Below are positions 1-9,900 of a stretch of 40,955 bases of DNA, one piece after another; position 1 is the stretch's first letter; every line of letters starts with the position of its first letter. Origin of the DNA: Paenibacillus zanthoxyli JH29 (GTDB taxonomy: Bacteria; Bacillota; Bacilli; Paenibacillales; Paenibacillaceae); the NCBI RefSeq assembly GCF_000520715.1, contig NZ_ASSD01000007.1:1-40955 (forward strand), read 5' to 3'. Both the position numbers and the translations under genes were made by a program. The notes under the pieces were generated by a model. That model was not told where the DNA came from. It saw only the letters and a list, made by a program, of their open reading frames with translations, and did no database searches.

Positions 1-3000
1 GAAGCTCTGGCAGAACTGCTTCCTTACCTGCGTAGAGCCTGGCCAGATCGTTCAGAATAATTTGGAAGCTGCGGGCATCTGCGATCATTAGATCCATGCT
101 GATGTGCAGCCGGGTAATGTTCCCCGGCATTACCACAGCTTTAAGCGCAAACATGGGCCAGGATCCAGGATGTATATGGTGAGACAGCTCCTGTCTGATC
201 TCATCCAGAACCTGATTGCATGCCTCTTCTGAAAAGCCGGAGGCATTCACGGTCTCGATCGGGTAATCAGGGACCTCTCTCAGTACCTGCTGAACGCCAT
301 CGGGTCTGATAACTGCGCGAAGCATAGGATGCCTCGAAATCAATTGCTGAAAACAATGATGCAGTCGTTCCAGGTCCAAATCTTCGAAATCCATTTCTTG
401 ATATACATGTGTAGCCACCTGTCTAGACGTTTCCAGCGCCTGCCGACCTGTCCAATAGGCCATCTGCACTTCGGTTAGCGGGAATGTGTCAAAGGCTTCA
501 GCAGGTGAAGCTATATAGGGAGGAAGCATGACCTCCCTTCCGGTTACTTCTACTGTATTTTGCTTGCGTAGCCGGGCAGCGAGCCTGGAAATGGTGGAAT
601 GCTCCAGCAGTTCACGTAAGGTAAGTCTGCTGTTCATTTGCCTGTTCATCTCGTGAAGCAGCTTCACCGCGGTTAGCGAATTTCCTCCTAAATCGAAGAA
701 GTGATCATCCGCCCCGATGGGAGAACGGCCCAGAACCTGCTCCCATAATTCCATAAGCTGGCGTTCTGCTTGGTCCGCCGGCGGCCGGTATTTTCCCGAA
801 TCGGTCAAGCGGGGTAGCGGACGCCTAACCAGGGTGCGGCGGTCTACTTTTTTATTGGGCGTGAGCGGCAGCTCCTCTAACCGGATGAACCGGTCCGGTA
901 CCATATAAGCCGGAAGGGCTTCCCGAAGCTTGCTTCTCCACTTTCTGGTCAGTTCTTCTTCCGACGGTCCGCTGACTGCAGCCACCCAGTATGCTGTAAG
1001 TGTATGGCTTCCTCCATCATCCTCTGATACGACAACCACCGCGGCAGCCACCTCAGGCTCGTTCCATAGAAGCTGTTCTATTTCTGCCGGTTCAATACGG
1101 AAACCGCGAATCTTGATTTGCTGGTCTGCCCTTCCGACGTAGACCATCGTTCCGTCCGGCAGCCACCTCATCAAGTCACCAGTGTCATACAGCTGCTTTT
1201 CACCAAAAGGCGGCTTTCCAAGCTTCACAAATTTGCGGTGGGTTAGCTCCTCTTGACCATAATAACCTGGCGTAACACCGTCTCCACCAATATATAGCTT
1301 GCCGATTGCCCCCATTGGCAGCAGCCTGTGCTCCTCATCCAGAATATAGCAAGTCGTTCGTCCAATCGGTCTGCCTACGGGGACAGGCTGCAGACCCTTG
1401 TCCTCAAGTCGGTAGGCCAATGACCATATGGTCGTCTCTGTAGGACCGTAGAGATTCCAGACACTCTTCCCCCGCTTCATCAGCTGCGAAGCCAGCTCGG
1501 ATTGCAGCTCTTCTCCCCCGCAGAGAAGCGTCATCTGCTTCGCTCCCTGCCATCCTTCCAGGATCAGCATGTTCCACAGTACCGGCGTAGCCTGCATGAG
1601 GGTTGGCGCATATTGATGAATCTCCCGAATGAGAAGCTGCGCATCACCACGGCTATCGACGCTTGGGAATATCACGGTTGCCCCTTGTGACAGAGGCAAA
1701 AACAGCTCGAGGACAAAAATATCAAAAGAGCAAGTAGTTACAGATAATAAGGAATCTTCAGGTTGAACCTGAAGCAGCTCCTGCATCGCATTCAGAAAAT
1801 GTACCGCATTCCGGTGAGTGACCGGGACTCCTTTGGGCTCACCGGTGCTTCCGGAGGTATAGATCATATAAGCCAGCTTGGATTGCCCTTCGCCGGATTC
1901 ACGATAGCAGCGGTCAGTGTTCTGCCAGCATTCACTGTTCTTGGCTATATCCACACAAGGGATGCCGGCAAACATCGAAGCCAAGGAACTGTCCTGCATG
2001 AGAATACAGTCCAGTTCTGCATGCCGGGCGATGTATTGCAGACGCTGCTTAGGAAAGGCTGGGTCCAGCGGAACGTAGGCAGAGCCGGTCTTCAAAATGC
2101 CTAAAATGCCCGCGGCGAGCTCTACAGATGGAGACGCACAAATACCGGTCCGTCGTGCAGGGCCAATCAAGTTCGCATGCTGCAAATACGCCGCTAGCTG
2201 GTGAGCTTGCTCCATAAGCTCCGCATAGGTATAGGCTGCTCCTGAACTAATTATGGCCGGAGCTGTCGGAGTAAGCCTCGCGTATTCATCGGCCATGGTA
2301 TACAGGAGCGCTTCCTCCGGATACTCTACTCCTGGACCTGTTCCGGAAGCGAGCAGCCGGGAGGTCTCTTGAGGAGATAGCATATTCAGGCTGGTTAGCG
2401 GTGTGCGCAGCTCCACAGGCAGCTGGCCAAGCAGCCATAGATAATTCTCCAGCAAATTAGCCGCCATCTCTTCGGAATACAGCGCTGAATTGAACTCAAG
2501 GGAGATATCTAGTGAATCTCTTTGCTCAATGACCTCTAAGGTCATATCGAATTTAGTGGTTGACTGCGGGATGACTTGGGGTTCACAGATCGCTCCCTGC
2601 ATCTGACCAAGCGCTTCTCCGCCTTTCTGAAAGATAAAAAAGATCTGGAACAGTGGAGCATAAGCCGGATCGCGTTCCGGGTGAATCATATCCAGCACCA
2701 TCTCGAAGGGAACGTTCTGATGCTTGAGGGCTCCAAGCACCGTCCGAGCCGTACAGCTTAAGACCTCGGCGAAATTGCTTGCTTGCTCTATATCCGTCCG
2801 GAGGACCAGATTATTGACAAAGCAGCCGATCATGGATTCCGTCTCTTCCCGGGACCGCCCTGCCGTTGGTGTGCCTACAATGATGTCCCTCCTGCCGGTA
2901 TAGCGTGACAGCATCAGCTTAAAGGCGGCAAGCATCGTCATGTACAGCGTTGCTCCAGCACTCTGGCTGACTATTCTTAATCCATCAAGCTGCTCCTGTC

Positions 3001-3814
3001 CGACGCGGGCGTGGATCGTTTTCCCTTTGAAAGTGATATGTCTGGGACGAGAGCGATCCGGCGGAACCGTGAAGAAGGGATCCATTCCTTCAAGCTGCTT
3101 CTCCCAGTACAAAGCCTCCTCCCGCAGCATCTCCAGATCCATCCATTCACGCTGCCAGACTGAATAATCCGGATAGTCATACTTAACAGAAGCTTCAGCA
3201 GGAGCCCTTCCTAGAAGAAGTTCGTTATAGAGATGAATCCATTCCTCGGTCAGTAGTTTCAGAGACCAGCCATCTGAAATAATATGATGCATTACAAAGA
3301 CCAGCACATGCTCATTCGCAGATAACGGGTACAAACCTGCCCGAAGCAAAGGAGGACGGTTCAAGAGAAAGGGTTCGTTTACCAGCTTAAGTGCCTCTTC
3401 TTCGAGATTCCGCAGTCGCTCTTCCTTATCCTCACCCTTGACCTTCAATTGCCGAATGGCTACGGGCGTGTCAGCCGCAATGTACTGAACCGGAGTTCCC
3501 TGCTCTTCGACAAAACAGGTACGGAAGCTGTCATGACGATGGGCCAGCAGCTGCAAGCTCTGTTCCAGAAGCTCTGGCTCCAAATGACCGGTAATACGAA
3601 TCACCTGATGCAGATGATAGCTGGAGCCGGCCTCACTCATCTGTTCCATAAGCCACAGTCGTTCTTGGCTGTAAGACAAAGGAAAGCTATTGCCCTTCCT
3701 GGGCTGCCTTTCCAGTGGAATCTGCGATATAGGAATGCCGCGTTCTTGCATCTGCTGCCTTAACCATTGCTTTTTGTCCGGTGATAATGCGGATAAGGTT
3801 ACTTGTTGTCCCAT
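1..3814 (-). CDS. clbJ: NRPS C-A(Gly)-PCP-Cy, 3' end beyond window (ClbJ-like)
   Basis: Non-ribosomal peptide synthetase, about 1271 residues visible, truncated by the left window edge. I translated it from the reverse complement. The start is ATG at 3814 with GGAGGGG 8 bases upstream, overlapping the preceding gene by 16 bases. Domain order: LCL-type condensation domain (HHIISDGWS near residue 173); adenylation domain (YTSGSTGEPKG, FDIFVLE near 701, NLYGPTETTIW) with specificity code read by eye as DILQLGLIWK, the classical glycine code; PCP with Ser in LGGNSLTAV near 1046; then a cyclization domain opening with FPLTEVQMAYWTGR and carrying the DxxxxD motif as DLMIAD near nucleotides 75-95. 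It should add Gly and pass the chain to a Cys/Ser/Thr heterocyclizing module outside the window. E. coli ClbJ is C-A(Gly)-T-Cy-A(Cys)-T, so layout and gene position both agree. Confidence 0.93.
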   Translation of the reverse strand, partial: MGQQVTLSALSPDKKQWLRQQMQERGIPISQIPLERQPRKGNSFPLSYSQERLWLMEQMSEAGSSYHLHQVIRITGHLEPELLEQSLQLLAHRHDSFRTCFVEEQGTPVQYIAADTPVAIRQLKVKGEDKEERLRNLEEEALKLVNEPFLLNRPPLLRAGLYPLSANEHVLVFVMHHIISDGWSLKLLTEEWIHLYNELLLGRAPAEASVKYDYPDYSVWQREWMDLEMLREEALYWEKQLEGMDPFFTVPPDRSRPRHITFKGKTIHARVGQEQLDGLRIVSQSAGATLYMTMLAAFKLMLSRYTGRRDIIVGTPTAGRSREETESMIGCFVNNLVLRTDIEQASNFAEVLSCTARTVLGALKHQNVPFEMVLDMIHPERDPAYAPLFQIFFIFQKGGEALGQMQGAICEPQVIPQSTTKFDMTLEVIEQRDSLDISLEFNSALYSEEMAANLLENYLWLLGQLPVELRTPLTSLNMLSPQETSRLLASGTGPGVEYPEEALLYTMADEYARLTPTAPAIISSGAAYTYAELMEQAHQLAAYLQHANLIGPARRTGICASPSVELAAGILGILKTGSAYVPLDPAFPKQRLQYIARHAELDCILMQDSSLASMFAGIPCVDIAKNSECWQNTDRCYRESGEGQSKLAYMIYTSGSTGEPKGVPVTHRNAVHFLNAMQELLQVQPEDSLLSVTTCSFDIFVLELFLPLSQGATVIFPSVDSRGDAQLLIREIHQYAPTLMQATPVLWNMLILEGWQGAKQMTLLCGGEELQSELASQLMKRGKSVWNLYGPTETTIWSLAYRLEDKGLQPVPVGRPIGRTTCYILDEEHRLLPMGAIGKLYIGGDGVTPGYYGQEELTHRKFVKLGKPPFGEKQLYDTGDLMRWLPDGTMVYVGRADQQIKIRGFRIEPAEIEQLLWNEPEVAAAVVVVSEDDGGSHTLTAYWVAAVSGPSEEELTRKWRSKLREALPAYMVPDRFIRLEELPLTPNKKVDRRTLVRRPLPRLTDSGKYRPPADQAERQLMELWEQVLGRSPIGADDHFFDLGGNSLTAVKLLHEMNRQMNSRLTLRELLEHSTISRLAARLRKQNTVEVTGREVMLPPYIASPAEAFDTFPLTEVQMAYWTGRQALETSRQVATHVYQEMDFEDLDLERLHHCFQQLISRHPMLRAVIRPDGVQQVLREVPDYPIETVNASGFSEEACNQVLDEIRQELSHHIHPGSWPMFALKAVVMPGNITRLHISMDLMIADARSFQIILNDLARLYAGKEAVLPEL

Positions 3815-6800
3815 AAACCGTCCCCTCCACGCTTTTTGGGATCATCCTCAGCAAGGGCGCTTGCAGGCTCTGTTCTGCTCATAACAGCCAACTCTTGAAA
3901 CAGATCTTCTATACTAGGCTGCTTAGCAGAAGCGCTCCGTTCCGGCTCTATTGCGGCAGCGATCTCCCGGACGGTCGGCTGAATAAAGATCGTCTCGATT
4001 GGAAGCCTCACGTTCAGAGTGCGGTAGATCTTATCCAATACTTGTGTAGCTAGCAATGAATGTCCTCCGAGCTCGAAAAAGTTATCGTTGACTCCAATGG
4101 GACTTAGGTGAAGCTGATCCTCAAGAATGCTGACCAGGATCTGTTCTGTCTCCGTAGAAGGAGAATGGTAAGCAGTCGAGAGCTTTGGACGAGCATGTTT
4201 GACTGGTGCTGCCGCAGCTACATGTTCTGCTCCAAAAGCAGCTGGGCGTGACTCTGCAGCGGGGGCCACACTAGAGACTTCCGCATGTACCGCGCTACTG
4301 GGTGCATCCGCATGCACCCAGTAGCTTTCATGGGAGAAGGAATAGGTTGGCAGCGGGACCCGATTTCGCTTCTGGCCTGAGAAGAATTTGCTCCAATCCA
4401 CACTTCCGCCTCTGACCCACAGCTGTGCGATCGCTCGCATGAGGTATTTGCTGTCCTCCTCCAGGAGATGGCTCGGCTTTAGCGCCGATACAAATAGACT
4501 CTCCTCTTGTGCCAACTTGTTCTGACGCGCTAAGCCGCACAAAGTCACTCCCGGTCCAACCTCCAAGAACAGCCGCTGCGGGTCGGCAAGCAGCTCCTCC
4601 ATCCCTGTCATGAATAAAACCGGCTCTGTAATATGACGGGCCCAATACTCGATATCGACAGCCTGCTCGGGCTTCAGCCATGAACCGCTCAAGCAGGACA
4701 TGATCGGCGTTGAAGGTGCTTTGAGCTTAATTTGCGAGAGCAATTCGCGATATGGCTCAAGCACCGGATTCATGAGCGGTGAATGGAACGCATGAGAGGT
4801 TGTCAGCCGTTTATGAAAAACCCCATCTTGCGTCAGCTGATTCTCCAGAGCTTCAATAGCGCTCATTGACCCGGACATAACGCATATTCCGGGGCTATTT
4901 ATAGCCGCTAAGGCTATTGCTTCTCCTACATATCTATGAATCTGATTCTTGTTTACGCCGACAGCTAGCATAGCTCCCCGTTCCATGCGCATCATCCATT
5001 CTGCCCTCCGGCACACAAGAAGCAGGGCATCTTCGAGGCTGAACACACCTGCAACGGCAGCTGCGACATATTCTCCCAGACTGTGACCGATCATGGCTTC
5101 CGGCTTCAGTCCTCTGCTGATCAAAAGCTGGGCCAGGGCATATTCGACTGCGAACAGCAGAGGCTGGGTCAGTGAAGTTTGGTGAATATCAAGGCTTGTC
5201 CCCTGTCTTTCCTGAGTGCTCTCTTCCGAGCACATCAGTGGAAGAATGTCCGTCCCCGTGTAACGCCGAATCCAATCCGCACACTGGTCAAACTGCTGCC
5301 GGAATACTTTTTCATCTCGGTATAAGCCTTGCCCCATTCCAGCATATTGAGCGCCCTGTCCTGTAAACATGAACACTAGCGGACGATCCGCTGACACCTC
5401 TTCTGCGTAATAAATGTCGGCCGATCCCCGTCCGTTCTCCAGCATCTCTTCCGCTTCATGGGGAGTTGTACAGATCACAGCGGTCCGATGAGAGAAGGCC
5501 TGACGACCCGTTGCAAGAGTATATGCAGTATCTTCAATTGAAACGGCAGGATCTCTGTGCATGTATTTCTTCATATTTCTTAAATTTCCTTCCAGGGATT
5601 CCTTATTTTTGGCGGATACAGGGAGAGTGCTCCAGCTCGCTTTAAGCGTGCCTTTATTTCGTTCAGGGGCTTCTTCCAAAATAACATGTGCATTCGTCCC
5701 CCCCATCCCAAGTGAATTCACAGCAGCACGTCTGGGGTAAGATCCCTTCTCCCAATCTTGGAGACTTGTATTCACATAAAAGGGACTGTTCTCAAAATCT
5801 ATAGCAGAATTAGGTCTGCTGAAGTTAAGGGATGGCGGGATCTGCTTATAATGAAGCATTAGTGTAGCCTTCATGAATCCAGCGATCCCCGCTGCAGAGT
5901 CCAAGTGACCAATGTTGGTCTTTACCGATCCAATGAGACAATATCCGCTTTGGTCCGTAGAGTGGCGGAAAGCCTGCGACAAGGCTTGAATCTCAATAGG
6001 ATCTCCCATTCGAGTCCCCGTACCATGAGTTTCAACATAGCCGATTGTAGAGGCATCTACTTCGGCGAGAGCCTGAGCCTGAGCGATGACTTCCGACTGC
6101 GCATTGACGCTAGGTGCTGTGTAGCTTACTTTTTCCGATCCGTCATTATTGACAGCAAACCCTTTGATGATAGACCAGATATGGTCACCATCTCTTAAGG
6201 CCTCTTCAAGTCTTTTCAGCACAACCAGTCCATAACCATTCCCGGGAACAAAACCGCTGCTCCCCTCATCAAAAGCACGGCAGTGGCCATCCGTGGACAT
6301 GATTCCACCTGGTTCATACATATAGCCTGAACGCTCCGGCGGCCCCACGGTGATCCCTCCTGCAAGCGCCATATCGCACTGATAAGTCAGCAGACTCTGA
6401 GCGGCCATACAGACAGATACTAAAGAGGTAGAAGAAGAGGATTGGATGGCCATAGACGGCCCCTTCAAATTCAAACGATAGGAGATCGTCGTGGCCATGC
6501 TATCTTTGTCATTGCCGATTGCGGCCTGAAGGTTACCGGTTGCCAGCATCTTCTGAATATGCGGATATAAGTTAAGAAACAGATAAGAGCTCATGCTTTT
6601 GCCGACATATACGCCTACAGATCCAGGGACCTTTCCGGGATGATAGCCGGCATGTTCCAGAGCAGCCCAGGCGCATTCCAGCATCATCCGGTGCTGAGGG
6701 TCCATCAGTTCGGCGTCCCTGGGATTAATCCCAAAGAAAGAGGCATCGAATGCATCCAATCCGCGAATTTCGCCCTTGGCTTTCACATAATTGGGATGAT

Positions 6801-6981
6801 TGAGAACTTCCGCAGGGATCCCTGCTTCCTCCAGCTCCTCGTCGGAGTAGAAGGTAATGCATTCCTTGCCCTGCACTAAGTTGTCCCAAAACTCGTCAAT
6901 GCTGTCTGACTTCGGGAATCTTCCCGCTAGTCCGATAACAGCGATCTCATTTCCGGTATAGGGATGCTCTGCATAACTCAT
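3799..6981 (-). CDS. clbI: PKS KS-AT-ACP with Cys-to-Ser ketosynthase (ClbI-like)
   Basis: Type I polyketide synthase of 1060 residues. I start it at ATG 6981, not at an upstream in-frame ATG (7116), because GGAGG lies 8 bases before 6981 and this start leaves one base after the TGA of the preceding gene; the extra 45 residues are basic and non-homologous. KS at about 10-430: the active-site segment GPSMAIQSSSSTSL has Ser183 where KS domains carry Cys, while HGTGT and NIGHLDSAAG keep both His. AT at about 535-850 is intact, with GHSLG near 633 and HAFH, a malonyl-CoA signature. An Ala/Pro-rich linker follows, then an ACP with Ser in LGGHSLLA near 976. It lies between the ClbH-like and ClbJ-like genes, as clbI does. 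In colibactin, ClbI works with ClbH in forming the aminocyclopropane-containing unit. The Ser in place of Cys suggests this KS does not do ordinary condensation alone. Confidence 0.94.
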   Translation of the reverse strand: MSYAEHPYTGNEIAVIGLAGRFPKSDSIDEFWDNLVQGKECITFYSDEELEEAGIPAEVLNHPNYVKAKGEIRGLDAFDASFFGINPRDAELMDPQHRMMLECAWAALEHAGYHPGKVPGSVGVYVGKSMSSYLFLNLYPHIQKMLATGNLQAAIGNDKDSMATTISYRLNLKGPSMAIQSSSSTSLVSVCMAAQSLLTYQCDMALAGGITVGPPERSGYMYEPGGIMSTDGHCRAFDEGSSGFVPGNGYGLVVLKRLEEALRDGDHIWSIIKGFAVNNDGSEKVSYTAPSVNAQSEVIAQAQALAEVDASTIGYVETHGTGTRMGDPIEIQALSQAFRHSTDQSGYCLIGSVKTNIGHLDSAAGIAGFMKATLMLHYKQIPPSLNFSRPNSAIDFENSPFYVNTSLQDWEKGSYPRRAAVNSLGMGGTNAHVILEEAPERNKGTLKASWSTLPVSAKNKESLEGNLRNMKKYMHRDPAVSIEDTAYTLATGRQAFSHRTAVICTTPHEAEEMLENGRGSADIYYAEEVSADRPLVFMFTGQGAQYAGMGQGLYRDEKVFRQQFDQCADWIRRYTGTDILPLMCSEESTQERQGTSLDIHQTSLTQPLLFAVEYALAQLLISRGLKPEAMIGHSLGEYVAAAVAGVFSLEDALLLVCRRAEWMMRMERGAMLAVGVNKNQIHRYVGEAIALAAINSPGICVMSGSMSAIEALENQLTQDGVFHKRLTTSHAFHSPLMNPVLEPYRELLSQIKLKAPSTPIMSCLSGSWLKPEQAVDIEYWARHITEPVLFMTGMEELLADPQRLFLEVGPGVTLCGLARQNKLAQEESLFVSALKPSHLLEEDSKYLMRAIAQLWVRGGSVDWSKFFSGQKRNRVPLPTYSFSHESYWVHADAPSSAVHAEVSSVAPAAESRPAAFGAEHVAAAAPVKHARPKLSTAYHSPSTETEQILVSILEDQLHLSPIGVNDNFFELGGHSLLATQVLDKIYRTLNVRLPIETIFIQPTVREIAAAIEPERSASAKQPSIEDLFQELAVMSRTEPASALAEDDPKKRGGDGLWDNK

Positions 6982-6982
6982 A

Positions 6983-9900
6983 TCATCTTCCTCCCTCGAT
7001 TTCAGTACTGACAGCCGCTTCTGCAGAAGAAGCTCTCCGGTAACGGCGGAACGCACTTTTTTGCTTCTCTGCCTTTTCTTGAATGATCGCGGCCGACGGG
7101 TCTTCGGTTTCCTCATTCAAAAATGCAGCCAATGAACGGACAGTGGGATACTTAAACAAACTGATTAAAGTCAGATGATTGTCAAGCTGCTGGCTCAATC
7201 GATCCAGCACTTTGGCAAGCAGGAGGGAATGCCCGCCTAAGTCAAAGAAATTATCGTTTACCCCAATGTGATTCAGATGGAGTACCTCTCCCCAGACGCG
7301 CGCAATCCATTTTTCGGTTTCGGTAACAGGCTTGTCGTAGATACTTGGCTGACTAGAGACAGCCTTAGCCGGATCTGGCAGTGCTGTCGTATTCAGCTTG
7401 CCGTTCAGATTCCAGGGAATGCTCTCCAGCTCAAGATATGCTGAAGGCTTCATATAAGACGGGATGCGAGTATCCAACCAGGCTGACAGCTGTTCAGCCA
7501 TTAAGGCATGTGGGGTCCGCAGGGTATAATAAGCCACTAGCTGGAGACTCCCTTCATGATCAGCCCTGGGATGAACAACCGCCTCTGCAATGTCCGGGCT
7601 AGCGTTAAGATGTTTCTCCACCTCGTCAAGCTCAATCCGATATCCACGGATCTGGACCTGGCGGTCTTCCCTTCCTGCGAACGCCAGCTCTCCGCCGGAA
7701 GTCCAGCTGCCATAATCTCCGGTTAATAACAGCTTCTCCCCTGGTATAAAAGGATGGTCTGTAAACTTTTGCTGCGTAAGCTCTGGCCGATTCAAATACC
7801 CCCTGGCCAGCCCTCGTCCGGAAATACAAATTTGTCCACGAACGCCAACCGGTACGGGACGAAGCAGAGAATCCAACACATAAACCTGCTGATTGGCTAC
7901 CGGACGCCCTAGAGAAGATGCTGCATCGAACTCTTCTTCAGGCCTGAAGAATGAGTAAGTGCTGCAAACTCCCGATTCGGATAGCCCGTATCCGTTAACA
8001 AGTGTAATCCCCTTCAACTGATTAACATGAGTGGGAAGCAGATGCTCTCCTCCGCTCAAGATCAGTCTCAAGCTGGAAGGAGGATTCGCTTCATCATTCA
8101 AGCGTCTTAACATCGAAGGGACCGTGCTAAGGATCGTAATCCGATGCTTGTCCATATATTTGTTTAGCAGAGCGGGCTGCAGCAATGTCTCCCGATCTGG
8201 CAGAGCGAGCGTCCCGCCCGCCGCCAGAATGGGGAGAGATTCACCAATAAAGCTGGATGAAGCTACTGATGTCACGGGGAGCACTCGGTCGGCATTGTAT
8301 ACCCTATAAGAGGTAACAAATGATTGGACTAAATTATCGATGCTTCGCTTCTCCAGCATGACTCCTTTAGGTGCTCCAGTTGTGCCGGAAGTGAAGACAA
8401 TATAAGCCAGGCTGTCATCCTTAAGCTGTTTTCTAAATTCTACCGCAGCCGGAAGGAACTCTTCTCCGAGAAGATCAACCATGATGCACATGTCTTCAGG
8501 AAGAGACACTTGATGAACATGTATGCGATCGCTAACGATATAATAGCTGCCCAATTCTCTCAACATGGAATGAATTCGCTCCTTCGGCTGAGTTGGATCC
8601 ACTGGAACCACTATCCCGCCAGCATAAGAAATCCCAAGACATGCCGCTACATATTGGGCGGAAGAGGGAAGGCATATCACAACAGGTGTCTCGGACATAT
8701 TGCCTCGGCTTAAGAGCTCTTGAGCAATCATGCGGAGCATCCGATCAAGTCTCTCATAACTTATAGGTGTTTCTCCCTCAAGGATGGCGACGTGTTCTGG
8801 ATTATTCAGTACAACCTGTTCAATCCGATCGATGTAGCCGAGCGGCAGCTCCGGTGATTCGGTCGCATTCCATTCTTCAACAAGCAGGTGATAGTGCTGC
8901 TGATCCAAAAGGTCATGCCGCTCGAGAGTATCTTCTGGATCGGTAAGAACGGATCGTACGAGCTGAATGTAGCTGGAAATCCACCAACGAATGGTTTGTC
9001 GTGAGAACAGGTCTGTACTGAACTCAAAAGTCCCCTTTAGCTGCTGCCCCTCTTCCCAACAGGATACGGTCAGGTCGTTCTGGGCAAATCCTGTATCCAG
9101 GGGGATGACCGAAAGCCGGATATCCTGTACCTTCATCTGAGGCACCGGAATGTTATCCATCTGGAACATCGTTTGGAATATAGGGTGATAGCTCTGCTCT
9201 CTGGAGGGGTTCAGCCCCTCAACAATACGGTCAAAAGGTACCTGCTGATCATTAAAAGCCTGCATAACTTCTTGATGGACTTGTCTAAGGTATTCCTTAA
9301 AAGAAAGGTCGCCACGGGGCCGGCTGCGAATTACAACCGAATTGACAAACATGCCAATTAAGCCTTCAAGCTCGGTTCGAGATCGTCCTGCGACAGGTGT
9401 ACCCACAAGCAGGTCTTCCGCAGCACTGTATCTAAACAGGAGCGTTTTATATACGGTGAACAGAAAGGTAAATATAGTGACCTGCTCTTGTCTGCAAAAA
9501 GCCTGCACCTGCCCGTAAAGCTCTTCATCCAGATGAAAGGCGTCGAGCCCGCCGCGTCCACTCATTTCAGTCCCCCTGCTATAATCTGTTGGCAGGTTAA
9601 GGAGTGGTGGGGCTCCCCTTAACTTATCCAGCCAGAACTGCAAATTGTTCTTGAATTTAGATGTGCTGGACTCCTGCTGAAGCCAGTCCACATAATCCCT
9701 ATATTGAAGCGAAAGGGGCTTAAGCCTGGACGGTTGGTTCAGAACGGCCGCCTCGTAGAGCTGGACGAACTCTTCCAACAACACGGATTTGGACCATCCG
9801 TCTGAAATAATGTGGTGCATTGCAATGACTAGGACGTGCTCCTCGTCTCTTATGCGGAGTAATGTGAATGTGATGAGGGGGTCCTGATCGAGACGCATGC

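Noticed and set aside
6982-7116. Upstream ATG extending the ClbI-like PKS by 45 residues
   Set aside because: The extension is basic, overlaps the 3' end of the previous NRPS gene, and has no Shine-Dalgarno; ATG 6981 has GGAGG at ideal spacing.
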